Source: Pseudomonadota bacterium
Lineage (GTDB): Bacteria; Pseudomonadota; Gammaproteobacteria; Burkholderiales; Burkholderiaceae_E
NCBI GenBank assembly: GCA_023388075.1
Contig: JAEWGX010000056.1
Coordinates: 3,992-67,991 of the forward strand
Length of the DNA stretch: 64,000 nt
Direction: 5' to 3'
Position numbers and translations under genes: made by a program. Below, piece after piece: positions 52,017 through 60,840 of this stretch (position 1 is its first letter; the number at the start of each line of letters is the position of its first letter). The notes under the pieces were generated by a model. It saw nothing but the letters and a program-made list of their open reading frames with translations, did no database searches and was not told where the DNA came from.

Positions 52017-52886
52017 TCAGCGTCCCTGCGCGCGTGCGGATGCGGCCACCGCCGCGGCCTTGCAGATGGCGACGAACTCGTCGGCGACCAGCGACGCCCC
52101 GCCGATCAGGCCGCCGTCGACGTCCTGTTGCTCGAAGAGATCGATGGCATTGGCCGCCTTTACCGAGCCGCCGTAGAGGATCCGAACCTTGTCCGCGTCA
52201 GCGGCGCCGCCCCCGGCCAGCCGCGCGCGCAGGAACGCATGCGCTGCCTGCGCCTGCTCCGGCGAAGCCGTCAGCCCCGTGCCGATCGCCCAGACCGGCT
52301 CGTACGCCAGCGCGTAGTCCGCGGGGCCACGCCCCGCAAGGACCGGCAGCACCGCGTCCAGCTGCCGCCCCAGCACTTCCTCGGTGATGCCGGCCTGGCG
52401 CTCCTGCAGCTCCTCGCCAAGGCACACCACCGGACGGATGCCATGCTCGAGCGCCCGCCCTGCCTTCTGGGCCACCACCTCGTCGGTGTCGCCGAACAGC
52501 CGGCGCCGCTCCGAATGCCCCACCAGCGTCCAGACGCAGCCCAGGTCCGCGAGCATGCGCGCGGAGACCTCTCCGGTGAAGGCGCCGTTCTCCTGGGAGG
52601 CGACGTCCTGGGCGCCCCACTGGGCGCCGGTGTCGCCCAGCCAGGTGGCCGCCTGGCTGATGAAGGGATACGGCGGGCACACCGCGACGCCGACCCGGTC
52701 CAGCAGCGCGCGGTCGAGCTGCGCCCGCAGGGCCCCGAGCAGGCGCTCGTTGCCGGAGAGATCGCCGTTCATCTTCCAGTTGCCGATGACGAGCGGCTGG
52801 CGCGCGCCCGACCGCCCGTCGCTGGGCGCGGCAGGCGCTGCCCCGGGTACGGAAGGCGCGTTCGCAGGCTTGGAGGTATCGGACAT
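52017..52886 (-). CDS. tpiA: Triosephosphate isomerase
   Basis: A glycolytic TIM-barrel enzyme interconverting dihydroxyacetone phosphate and glyceraldehyde 3-phosphate, 289 residues. Catalytic residues K38 (NWKMN), H124 (GHSERR) and E196 (AYEPVWAIGTG) are intact, and the phosphate loop YGGSVKAAN is near the C-terminus. About 28 residues of Ala/Pro-rich extension precede the usual start. ATG 52886 lacks a strong ribosome-binding site, but no better start was found. Confidence 0.94.
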   Translation of the reverse strand: MSDTSKPANAPSVPGAAPAAPSDGRSGARQPLVIGNWKMNGDLSGNERLLGALRAQLDRALLDRVGVAVCPPYPFISQAATWLGDTGAQWGAQDVASQENGAFTGEVSARMLADLGCVWTLVGHSERRRLFGDTDEVVAQKAGRALEHGIRPVVCLGEELQERQAGITEEVLGRQLDAVLPVLAGRGPADYALAYEPVWAIGTGLTASPEQAQAAHAFLRARLAGGGAADADKVRILYGGSVKAANAIDLFEQQDVDGGLIGGASLVADEFVAICKAAAVAASARAQGR

Positions 52887-52930
52887 CAGGGACTCGGAAT
52901 CGGTACCGGCCGAAAGGCAGGTAACTCTCG

Positions 52931-52960
52931 ATTCTATCGTCCCGCCGCTGAGAGGGTCAA
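52931..52960 (-). promoter_or_regulatory. Candidate sigma-70 promoter upstream of tpiA
   Basis: On the minus strand TTGACC (52955-52960) and TAGAAT (52931-52936) are separated by 18 bases, a good match to sigma-70 consensus. The -35 box overlaps the pssA stop. It would drive tpiA-secG and possibly tRNA-Leu and nuo. Confidence 0.5.
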
Positions 52961-54024
52961 ACCGACTGGCCGCCGGATGGTGGCTCGTCGCGACGATCCG
53001 GTGCCTCTCGCGCCGGCGTCGCCTGCACCGTCGTTCCGGGCGCGGCGGCGCGCCCCTGCTGCCGGCCCCGGCTCCATCGCCACAGCAGCAGCACATGCCC
53101 GGAAAGGCCGTAGACGACGAAGAGCGAGAACAGCATCAGCGGCGGGTCGGAGGAGATCAGCACGAACCCCAGCACCAGCAGGATGAGGAAGATGAACGGC
53201 ACGCTGCGCCGGAAGTTGATGTCCTTGAAGCTGTAGAACGGCGAGTTGGACACCATGGTGAGGCCGGCGTAGACAGTGACGATCCAGGCGAGCCAATCCA
53301 GGTCGGTACCCGCCGCCGTGATCCAGCGCGCTTCCCGCAGGTCCGTCATGATCCAGACGAAGCCCGCCACCAGCGCGGCCGCCGCCGGGCTCGGCAGTCC
53401 CTGGAAGAAGCGCTTGTCCACCACGCCGATGTTGGTGTTGAAGCGGGCGAGCCGCAGCGCAGCCCCGGCCACGTAGATGAAGGCGGCGAGCCAGCCCCAG
53501 TTGCCCATCCCTTTCAGCGCCCAGGAATAGACGACGACGGCCGGCGCGGCGCCGAAGGAGATCACGTCGGCGAGCGAGTCGTACTGTTCGCCGAATGCGC
53601 TCTGGGTGTTCGTCATCCGCGCGACCCGCCCGTCCAGGCTGTCGAGGAACATCGCGAAGAAGATGGCGATCGCGGCGGCCGCGAACTGGTCGTTCATCGC
53701 CATCACGATGGCGTAGAAACCGGCGAACAGGTTGCCAGTGGTGAAGGCGTTGGGAAGGATGTAGACGCCACGGCGGCGCCCCGCCACCGGCGTGAAGCCG
53801 GGCTTGGGAGCGAAGAGCTCCTCGGCCGCGGACGGCGCCGTGACGCTCACGCGATCGAACGCGGCACGATTGCGGCGCAGGCGGAACCGGCGCCGCCGCG
53901 GCGGCGCCTGGTCGGGTTCCATGCCCTCGGGGGCGTTCACGCCGTCCACCCGCGAAGCGTCGACTGCGGCGGGGGAACCGTCCGGATCCGCTGGCGGATG
54001 CGCTGCCGGTTCAGTTGCCGACAT
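52957..54024 (-). CDS. pssA: CDP-diacylglycerol-serine O-phosphatidyltransferase
   Basis: A 355-residue inner-membrane enzyme making phosphatidylserine for phosphatidylethanolamine synthesis. The CDP-alcohol phosphotransferase motif (DSLDGRVARMTNTQSAFG, then EQYDSLAD) is complete, with its conserved aspartates. About 100 residues of charged N-terminal extension precede the first helix. The start overlaps the end of the dioxygenase gene by 14 bases. Confidence 0.92.
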   Translation of the reverse strand: MSATEPAAHPPADPDGSPAAVDASRVDGVNAPEGMEPDQAPPRRRRFRLRRNRAAFDRVSVTAPSAAEELFAPKPGFTPVAGRRRGVYILPNAFTTGNLFAGFYAIVMAMNDQFAAAAIAIFFAMFLDSLDGRVARMTNTQSAFGEQYDSLADVISFGAAPAVVVYSWALKGMGNWGWLAAFIYVAGAALRLARFNTNIGVVDKRFFQGLPSPAAAALVAGFVWIMTDLREARWITAAGTDLDWLAWIVTVYAGLTMVSNSPFYSFKDINFRRSVPFIFLILLVLGFVLISSDPPLMLFSLFVVYGLSGHVLLLWRWSRGRQQGRAAAPGTTVQATPAREAPDRRDEPPSGGQSV

Positions 54025-54994
54025 AGGGCCGCTGCCGCAGCCACTTGGTGGCGATCCATTTCTCGCCCTTGGCAACCGGCGTACCCGCGTGCAGGCAGCG
54101 CGCGTCCAGCTCGCCGGCGCTGTTCACGTACTCGAAGTAGACCGCGGCGCCCTTCTTCGGCTTGACCGAGAGCTCGAGCTCGGGGAAATGGGTGTCGCCG
54201 CCCTCGGGCACGTCGTTCAGGTAGATCACCAGGGTGGCGATGCGCTGGCCGCCGACGCGCGTCAGCACCTCGGTACCGGGGTCGGCAGGGTCGAAGAAGT
54301 CCTGGTGGGCCAGGTACTCGCCGCCCACGCCGTAGTGAAGCATCTGCAACGGCTCGCCGCAGTCCACCGGGATGCGCGTCAGCGCGGCGATGCGCTGCTC
54401 CACGCGCTGCACGATGGCGTTCTCGCCGCGGTTGAAGTGGCACCCCTCGCTGCGCCGGACATTGCTCTGGTAGCTGCCGCCGCTTTGCCGGTCCACCACC
54501 TCGGAGCTCTTCATGCGGCCGTTGGTGAGCTGGATCAGCTTCTCGCACTCGGCATCCGAGAGCAGGCCGTCGATGACCGCGACATTGGGATTGGCCAGCG
54601 CGAACACGATGCTCACGTCGCGGTCATGCGCGCGCACGCGCGGTGTTGCCGGCAGCCGGATCGGGTCGGACTTGTAGTCGGTGCCGACCGCGACCACCTG
54701 GTCCTTGACCCGCTCCGTCATGGAGCGCACGACGCCCAGGGCATGCGTGGCGAAGAGGGAATCGAAGCCGTTCTCCACCATGACACGGTGCATGTCGGCA
54801 TCCACGCAGCCGCGCATGATGTTGGTGGTGACCCAGTCCTGCCAGGTGGGCGAGAGCCGCGTGACCAGCGGGGCGACGGGCGCGGCGGCCGGCAGGGGCG
54901 GCGCGGCCGCTTCGGAGGCGGCCCCGCCCGCCTTGACCCCATCGGGCTCGACCCGGGACTGCGCCGATCCGGGTTTTGTCACTGCTTCGTTCAT
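54011..54994 (-). CDS. 2OG-Fe(II) dioxygenase, prolyl 4-hydroxylase-like
   Basis: A 327-residue oxygenase. The iron triad H230, D232 and H302 (HQDFFDP and CLHAGTPV) and the 2-oxoglutarate lysine K312 are in the expected order of prolyl 4-hydroxylase alpha-subunit domains. The N-terminal 150 residues form a separate, mainly helical part of unknown role. The protein substrate is unknown. It sits between ilvC and pssA on the same strand; the start ATG 54994 gives MNEAVTKPG. Confidence 0.87.
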   Translation of the reverse strand: MNEAVTKPGSAQSRVEPDGVKAGGAASEAAAPPLPAAAPVAPLVTRLSPTWQDWVTTNIMRGCVDADMHRVMVENGFDSLFATHALGVVRSMTERVKDQVVAVGTDYKSDPIRLPATPRVRAHDRDVSIVFALANPNVAVIDGLLSDAECEKLIQLTNGRMKSSEVVDRQSGGSYQSNVRRSEGCHFNRGENAIVQRVEQRIAALTRIPVDCGEPLQMLHYGVGGEYLAHQDFFDPADPGTEVLTRVGGQRIATLVIYLNDVPEGGDTHFPELELSVKPKKGAAVYFEYVNSAGELDARCLHAGTPVAKGEKWIATKWLRQRPYVGN

Positions 54995-55042
54995 AGTACC
55001 GATTACACCGCCGCATCGCGCATGACGCAAGCCAGGCGGTCG

Positions 55043-55064
55043 GGGCCGGGGCAAGGCCCGGCCC
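55043..55064. terminator. Hairpin downstream of ilvC
   Basis: GGGCCGGG (55043-55050) pairs perfectly with CCCGGCCC (55057-55064) around a six-base loop, 16 bases after the ilvC stop. No T run follows. It may reduce read-through into the dioxygenase gene. Confidence 0.45.
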
Positions 55065-55079
55065 GGTCCTGCGGCTGGC

Positions 55080-56096
<1,017 letters not shown>

Positions 56097-56111
56097 TTTC
56101 ACACCCTGTGT

Positions 56112-56603
56112 TCAGATTTTGAGCACGCGTTCGCCGCGTGCGATGCCGCAACTTCCGGTGCGGACCGTTTCCAGAATGGCGCTCTCATCCAGTGCCGCGA
56201 TGAAAGCGTCGAGCTTCGCAGAATCGCCCGTGAGCTCGACGGTGTAGGTCTTGTCGGTCACGTCGATGATCCGCCCGCGAAAGATGTCGGCCATGCGCTT
56301 CATCTCGTCGCGGTCCTTGCCGGCTGCGCGCACCTTGATCAGCATGAGCTCGCGCTCGATGAAGCTGATGTCGGTCAGGTCCGTCACCTTGACCACGTCG
56401 ATCAGGCGGTTCAGGTGCTTCGTGATCTGCTCGATCACGTCGTCCGAACCGCTGGTGACAACGGTCATGCGCGACAGGGAGACGTCCTCGGTGGGCGCCA
56501 CCGTCAGGGATTCGATGTTGTAGCCACGGGCGGAGAAGAGGCCGACCACGCGCGACAGCGCGCCGGGTTCGTTCTCGAGCAGCACGGAGATGATGTGGTT
56601 CAT
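56112..56603 (-). CDS. ilvH: Acetolactate synthase small (regulatory) subunit
   Basis: A 163-residue ACT-domain protein that confers valine feedback inhibition on IlvB. The ACT motif (HIISVLLENEPGALSRVVGLFSARGYNIESL) and the C-terminal dimer domain are intact. The start ATG is 13 bases after the ilvB stop. It works as a complex with the large subunit. Confidence 0.96.
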   Translation of the reverse strand: MNHIISVLLENEPGALSRVVGLFSARGYNIESLTVAPTEDVSLSRMTVVTSGSDDVIEQITKHLNRLIDVVKVTDLTDISFIERELMLIKVRAAGKDRDEMKRMADIFRGRIIDVTDKTYTVELTGDSAKLDAFIAALDESAILETVRTGSCGIARGERVLKI

Positions 56604-56616
56604 CGCGTCGCGCTCC

Positions 56617-58338
56617 TCAGAGGTCTTCCGCACCGAGGAGCATCTCGGTGAGGCCCTTGCCACCCTGGACCATCGGCCAGACGTTCTCGGTCTGGTCGGT
56701 GATGATGTCGAGGAAGACCAGGCGGTCCTTGTACTTGCCGAACGCGTCGCGCAGCGCGCCCTCGACCTCGGCCGAGCTTTCCACGCGGATCCCGACATGG
56801 CCGTAGGCCTCGGCCAGCGCGACGAAATCCGGCAGCGCTTCCATGTAGGAGTGCGAGTATCGCTTCTCGTACTCCAGCTCCTGCCACTGGCGCACCATGC
56901 CGAGGTACCGGTTGTTCAGGTTCACGATCTTCACCGGCAGGTTGTACTGCTTGCAGGTGGAGAGCTCCTGGATGCACATCTGGATGGAGCCCTCGCCGGT
57001 CACGCAGGCGACCTGGGTGCCGGGGTTCGCCACGAGCGCGCCCATCGCGTACGGCAGGCCGACGCCCATCGTCCCGAGCCCGCCGGAATTGAGCCAGCGA
57101 CGCGGCTTGTCGAAGCGATAGAACTGGGCGGCCCACATCTGGTGCTGGCCCACGTCCGAGGTGATGATGGCCTCGCCGCGGGTGACCTCGTGCAGCTTCT
57201 CGATCACGTACTGGGGCTTGATCAGCCGGCTGTTGCGGTCGTACTTGAGGCAGTCCTTCTTGCGCCACTCGTTGATCTGCTGCCACCAGGCCTGCAGGGC
57301 GCGGGTGTTGGTCTTGTGCCCGGCGGCGAACTGCGCCTCGATCTGCTCGATCATGTCGACCATGCATTCGCGCACGTCGGCCACGATCGGCACGTCCACC
57401 CGGACCCGCTTAGAGATCGAGGAGGGATCGACGTCGATGTGGATGATGCGGCGGGGATTCTGGGCGAAGTGCTTGGGGTTGCCGATGACCCGGTCGTCGA
57501 AGCGCGCCCCGATCGCGACCAGCACGTCGCAGTGCTGCATCGCCATGTTCGCCTCGTAGGTGCCGTGCATCCCCAGCATGCCGACGAACTTCGGGTCGCT
57601 CGCCCGATAGCCGCCCAGCCCCATCAGCGTGTTGGTGCAGGGAAAGCCCAGCAGGTCCACGAGCTGGTTCAGCTCCTTCGAGGCATTGCCCAGGATCACG
57701 CCGCCACCGGCGTAGATCATCGGCCGCTCGGCCGCGAGGATGAGCTGGAGCGCCTTCTTGATCTGGCCCTGGTGCCCCTTCGAGACGGGGTTGTAGGAGC
57801 GCATCGAGATCGCCTTGGGGTACTCGAACCGGCACTTGTCCCGGCTGATGTCCTTCGGTATGTCGACCAGGACCGGGCCGGGGCGGCCGGTTCTGGCGAT
57901 GTGGAAGGCCTTGCGCATGGTCGTCGCGAGGTCCTTCACGTTCTTGACCAGGAAGTTGTGCTTGACGCACGGGCGGGTGATGCCCACGGTGTCGCATTCC
58001 TGGAAGGCGTCCTCGCCGATCGCGTGGGTCGGGACCTGGCCGCTCAGGATGACCATCGGCACCGAGTCCATGTAGGCGGTGGCGATGCCGGTCACGGCAT
58101 TGGTGACGCCGGGCCCGGAGGTGACCAGGCAGACGCCTACGCTGTCGGTGGAGCGCGAATAGGCATCCGCGGCATGGACCGCCGCCTGCTCGTGCCGTAC
58201 CAGGATGTGATCCAGGCTCTTGGTCGCGTAGAGGGCGTCGTAGATGTAGAGGACGGCGCCCCCAGGGTAGCCGAAGACGTGCTTGACGCCTTCTTCTTCG
58301 AGACAGCGGACGATGATCTCCGCGCCGGTGATTTCCAT
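56617..58338 (-). CDS. ilvB: Acetolactate synthase large (catalytic) subunit
   Basis: A 573-residue thiamine-diphosphate enzyme that condenses pyruvate to acetolactate or with 2-ketobutyrate. The catalytic glutamate lies in VRHEQAAVHAADAYSRST, the FAD/ThDP regions follow, and the ThDP motif GEGSIQMCIQEL...NNRYLGMVRQW is near the C-terminus. GAGGAAGC precedes ATG 58338 (MEITGAEI). First gene of the ilvBHC operon. A 219-base divergent spacer with strong hairpins lies upstream. Confidence 0.97.
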   Translation of the reverse strand: MEITGAEIIVRCLEEEGVKHVFGYPGGAVLYIYDALYATKSLDHILVRHEQAAVHAADAYSRSTDSVGVCLVTSGPGVTNAVTGIATAYMDSVPMVILSGQVPTHAIGEDAFQECDTVGITRPCVKHNFLVKNVKDLATTMRKAFHIARTGRPGPVLVDIPKDISRDKCRFEYPKAISMRSYNPVSKGHQGQIKKALQLILAAERPMIYAGGGVILGNASKELNQLVDLLGFPCTNTLMGLGGYRASDPKFVGMLGMHGTYEANMAMQHCDVLVAIGARFDDRVIGNPKHFAQNPRRIIHIDVDPSSISKRVRVDVPIVADVRECMVDMIEQIEAQFAAGHKTNTRALQAWWQQINEWRKKDCLKYDRNSRLIKPQYVIEKLHEVTRGEAIITSDVGQHQMWAAQFYRFDKPRRWLNSGGLGTMGVGLPYAMGALVANPGTQVACVTGEGSIQMCIQELSTCKQYNLPVKIVNLNNRYLGMVRQWQELEYEKRYSHSYMEALPDFVALAEAYGHVGIRVESSAEVEGALRDAFGKYKDRLVFLDIITDQTENVWPMVQGGKGLTEMLLGAEDL

Positions 58339-58480
58339 GATGCTTCCTCGTTGACCGGGATTTCCGCCCGCCGGCCCCAATGCGGCTCTCTCCTCCGCAT
58401 CGAGACAGGCCTTGGCAACGGCGCCCGGACGTTCGATGGCCGCCTCCCGCGCGCCTTGTGGGCGTGCATCGGACGGGACT

Positions 58481-58500
58481 GCGCGGGCGACCGCCCGCGC
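58481..58500. repeat. Strong hairpin in the ilvB/sigma-factor spacer
   Basis: GCGCGGGCG pairs perfectly with CGCCCGCGC around a two-base loop. It lies about 145 bases upstream of ilvB and 58 upstream of the sigma-factor start. It could be a leader-RNA structure for ilvB. No leader peptide rich in Leu, Val or Ile was found nearby. Confidence 0.5.
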
Positions 58501-58506
58501 GGCGAC

Positions 58507-58548
58507 ATGCTAGCAGACCGGCGGGGGACAACGCTCGTCTGCTAGCAT
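58507..58548. promoter_or_regulatory. 12-bp perfect inverted repeat upstream of the ECF sigma gene
   Basis: ATGCTAGCAGAC (58507-58518) and GTCTGCTAGCAT (58537-58548) are exact reverse complements separated by 18 bases, ending ten bases before the sigma-factor ATG. They could be a regulator-binding dyad over the sigma promoter or a hairpin in its 5' leader. Confidence 0.55.
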
Positions 58549-58557
58549 CTTCGGTTT

Positions 58558-59133
58558 ATGGCGACGCGTCAGGAGCTCTCGGACTTTCTGGCATCGGTCG
58601 AGCGACGGGCATTCAAGCAGGCCGTGTATGCCGTGCGCGACGACGAGGTGGCGCTCGATGTCGTCCAGGACGCCATGCTGAAGCTCGCCGAGAAGTATGC
58701 CGACAAGCCGGCCGCGGAGCTGCCCCCCCTCTTCCAGCGCATCCTGCAGAACGTCATCCACGATCACTTCCGGCGCCAGAAGGTGCGGAACCTGTGGACG
58801 ACGCTGCTCTCGTCCCTGCAGCCGGGCGAGAGCGACCGGGAGGGGTCGGAGTTCGATCCGCTGGAGACACTTTCCCCCGTGGACGGCGTCGAAACGGCGG
58901 AAAACGCCGCTCATCTGGTAGAAAGCGACCAGGTGGTGCGGATCATCGAGGCGGAGATCCAGCGCCTGCCCAGGCGTCAACGCGAGGCTTTCATCATGCG
59001 TTACTGGCAGGACATGGACGTTGCCGAGACCGCGGCGGCCATGGGTTGCTCCGAAGGCAGCGTCAAGACCCACTGCTCCCGGGCGACCCATACGCTCGCC
59101 AACGCGCTGCGAGCCAAAGGTATCAGTCTATGA
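58558..59133 (+). CDS. ECF-type RNA polymerase sigma factor
   Basis: A 191-residue sigma-70-family protein with only regions 2 and 4. Region 2 contains DEVALDVVQDAMLKLAEKY, and region 4 the helix-turn-helix (DMDVAETAAAMGCSEGSVKTHCSRA). The linker between them is acidic. Its stop overlaps the next gene (ATGA). The gene order sigma-DUF3619-DUF3106-RDD recurs in Burkholderiales; DUF3619 is the natural candidate for its anti-sigma factor. Confidence 0.9.
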   Translation: MATRQELSDFLASVERRAFKQAVYAVRDDEVALDVVQDAMLKLAEKYADKPAAELPPLFQRILQNVIHDHFRRQKVRNLWTTLLSSLQPGESDREGSEFDPLETLSPVDGVETAENAAHLVESDQVVRIIEAEIQRLPRRQREAFIMRYWQDMDVAETAAAMGCSEGSVKTHCSRATHTLANALRAKGISL

Positions 59134-59513
59134 AGAACGAGCACGCCCTAGCCCAGAAGATCTGCCTCAGGCTGGATCGGACCACCGAGCAGCTGTCCCC
59201 GCGCATTGCCGAGCGACTGGCGGCCGCCCGGGCCACGGCCCTGGCCGCGGCCAAGCCGACCCCGCGCCCGGCGCCCTCCCGGGCGGACTCCCCGCTCACG
59301 AGCGACCGGCCGCCGTTGTGGTGGCGCGTCTCGGCCACGGCCATCCCGGCACTGCTGCTGGTCCTGGGCGTCTTCCTGGTCGACGCCGTCCAGCAGGAGC
59401 AATCGGTGGAGGAGATCGCCGCGATCGACTCGGCCCTCCTCACGGACGAGCTGCCGCTCGTGGCCTACGCCGACCACGGCTTCGGCGTCTACATCAAGAA
59501 CACCCGCCGGTAG
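59130..59513 (+). CDS. DUF3619-family protein, candidate anti-sigma factor
   Basis: A 127-residue protein. About 65 N-terminal residues are cytoplasmic and basic, one transmembrane helix follows (WWRVSATAIPALLLVLGVFLV), and a short acidic periplasmic tail ends the protein. This is the size and topology of single-pass anti-sigma factors, although no zinc motif (HxxxCxxC) is present. The ATGA overlap with the sigma gene means coupled, near-equal synthesis. The anti-sigma role is inference. Confidence 0.82.
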   Translation: MKNEHALAQKICLRLDRTTEQLSPRIAERLAAARATALAAAKPTPRPAPSRADSPLTSDRPPLWWRVSATAIPALLLVLGVFLVDAVQQEQSVEEIAAIDSALLTDELPLVAYADHGFGVYIKNTRR

Positions 59514-59608
59514 GCCGCCCGGTGGTCCGCGTCGAGCGCAGCTCCGCGTCCGGGTCGCCCACGGTGCCCCCGGAGGTGGCCTCGCATCCGGGAGATCGTG
59601 CCGCCGGG

Positions 59609-60295
59609 ATGGTCGCCGCGGCCCGGTCGCCCGCCCTCCTCGGCTCGCTCGTCTGCGGGCTAGCGCTGCTCTCGCTGCCGGCCCCCGGGCTTGCCCAGGC
59701 CGATGCCAATCGTCCGGATGCGGCCGAGCTGCCCGGCAGTCCCCAGGCGCTCGACGACAGCAGGCAGTCCCCGGCGCCGATCGAGAACCGGACCTCGCCT
59801 CCACCCGAGCGCCCGTCGCTCGTCAGCCTGCTGGAGCCGCTCTGGATGGACCTGACGCCAGCCCAGCAGGCGGCGCTCGCCCCCTTCGCCCCGGAATGGA
59901 ACACCTGGCCCACCGCCGAGAAGAAGGCCTGGGTCACCCTGGCGGACAAGCTGCCCCGCATGTCCGCCGAGCGCCGGGTCAAGGCGCAGCGCCGCATCCT
60001 GGAGTGGGCCAACCTCTCGCCCGAGCAGCGCACCACCGCGCGCGCCAACTTCCGGTTGGCCAAGGAGCTCTCCGCCAAGGAGAAGGCCCAGGAGTGGCGC
60101 AACTACCAGTCCATGACCCAGGAGCAGCGGGAGGTGCTGCGCCGCGCCGGCAGCACCAGCAACACGGCCGCCGGTCACGCCGGGGCGTCGACCGGCCTCG
60201 CCAAGGAGGCCTCCCAGCCTTTGCCGCGGGTGCCGGGGCAGCTCAAGCCGGAATCGCCGGCGCTGGTCCCCGCGACCACCAACGACGGCCGGTAG
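59609..60295 (+). CDS. DUF3106-family exported protein
   Basis: A 228-residue protein. A signal peptide (ALLGSLVCGLALLSLPAPGLAQA) ends near residue 31, and the mature protein contains the DUF3106 region with Trp-rich repeats (LTPAQQAALAPFAPEWNTW; LSPEQRTTARANF). A Gln/Arg-rich helical segment and a Pro-rich tail follow. ATG 59609 is chosen because the signal peptide starts directly after it; GTG 59522 is an alternative without a ribosome-binding site. Probably periplasmic. Together with the sigma factor and the membrane proteins it may form an envelope-sensing unit. Confidence 0.78.
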   Translation: MVAAARSPALLGSLVCGLALLSLPAPGLAQADANRPDAAELPGSPQALDDSRQSPAPIENRTSPPPERPSLVSLLEPLWMDLTPAQQAALAPFAPEWNTWPTAEKKAWVTLADKLPRMSAERRVKAQRRILEWANLSPEQRTTARANFRLAKELSAKEKAQEWRNYQSMTQEQREVLRRAGSTSNTAAGHAGASTGLAKEASQPLPRVPGQLKPESPALVPATTNDGR

Positions 60296-60814
60296 GTGAT
60301 CGCCGTCCCATCGGCGGAGGCGCCCGCGGGCCTCTGGCGCCGGCTGATGAGCACGCTCTACGAATCGGTCATCCTGTTCGGCATCGTCTTCTTCTTCGGC
60401 TACGGCTTCTCCGCGGTGACGAGCTTCAAGGGTGGCGACGGCCCGCTGCGCACCGCCTTCCAGGTGTACATGTTCCTGGTGCTGGGCGCCTATTTCACCT
60501 GGTTCTGGAGCCGCGGCCGCCGCACCTTGCCGATGAAGACCATGGGCGTCACCCTCGTCGTCGCCGGCAGCGGGCTGCCGCTCGGCCATGCGCGCGCGGC
60601 CTGGCGCTACCTGGTCGCCTCGGCCCTGTTCTGGGGCCTGCTCGGCTTCACCTGGAAGTCCTCGCCCCTCTGGCTGATCCTGCTGCCCGTACCCTTCCTC
60701 TGGGGATTCTGCAACCGGCGCCGGCAGACGCTCTACGACGTGGCTGCCGGCACCATGCTGGTTCGCCGCGACGCGAGCCCGCCCCGCCCGCCGGACGTCG
60801 ACCGGGCCGCCTGA
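60296..60814 (+). CDS. RDD-family membrane protein
   Basis: A 172-residue inner-membrane protein with about four hydrophobic segments and an RDD-like signature (RRLMSTLYESVILFG, then MKTMGVTLV and RQTLYDVAAGTMLV). The start is GTG at 60296, directly after the DUF3106 stop. The family's biochemical role is unresolved; transport or ion homeostasis has been suggested for relatives. Last gene of the sigma-factor cluster. Confidence 0.82.
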   Translation: MIAVPSAEAPAGLWRRLMSTLYESVILFGIVFFFGYGFSAVTSFKGGDGPLRTAFQVYMFLVLGAYFTWFWSRGRRTLPMKTMGVTLVVAGSGLPLGHARAAWRYLVASALFWGLLGFTWKSSPLWLILLPVPFLWGFCNRRRQTLYDVAAGTMLVRRDASPPRPPDVDRAA

Positions 60815-60840
60815 TCACAGGCGCCCCCGAGGAGGGGCGC

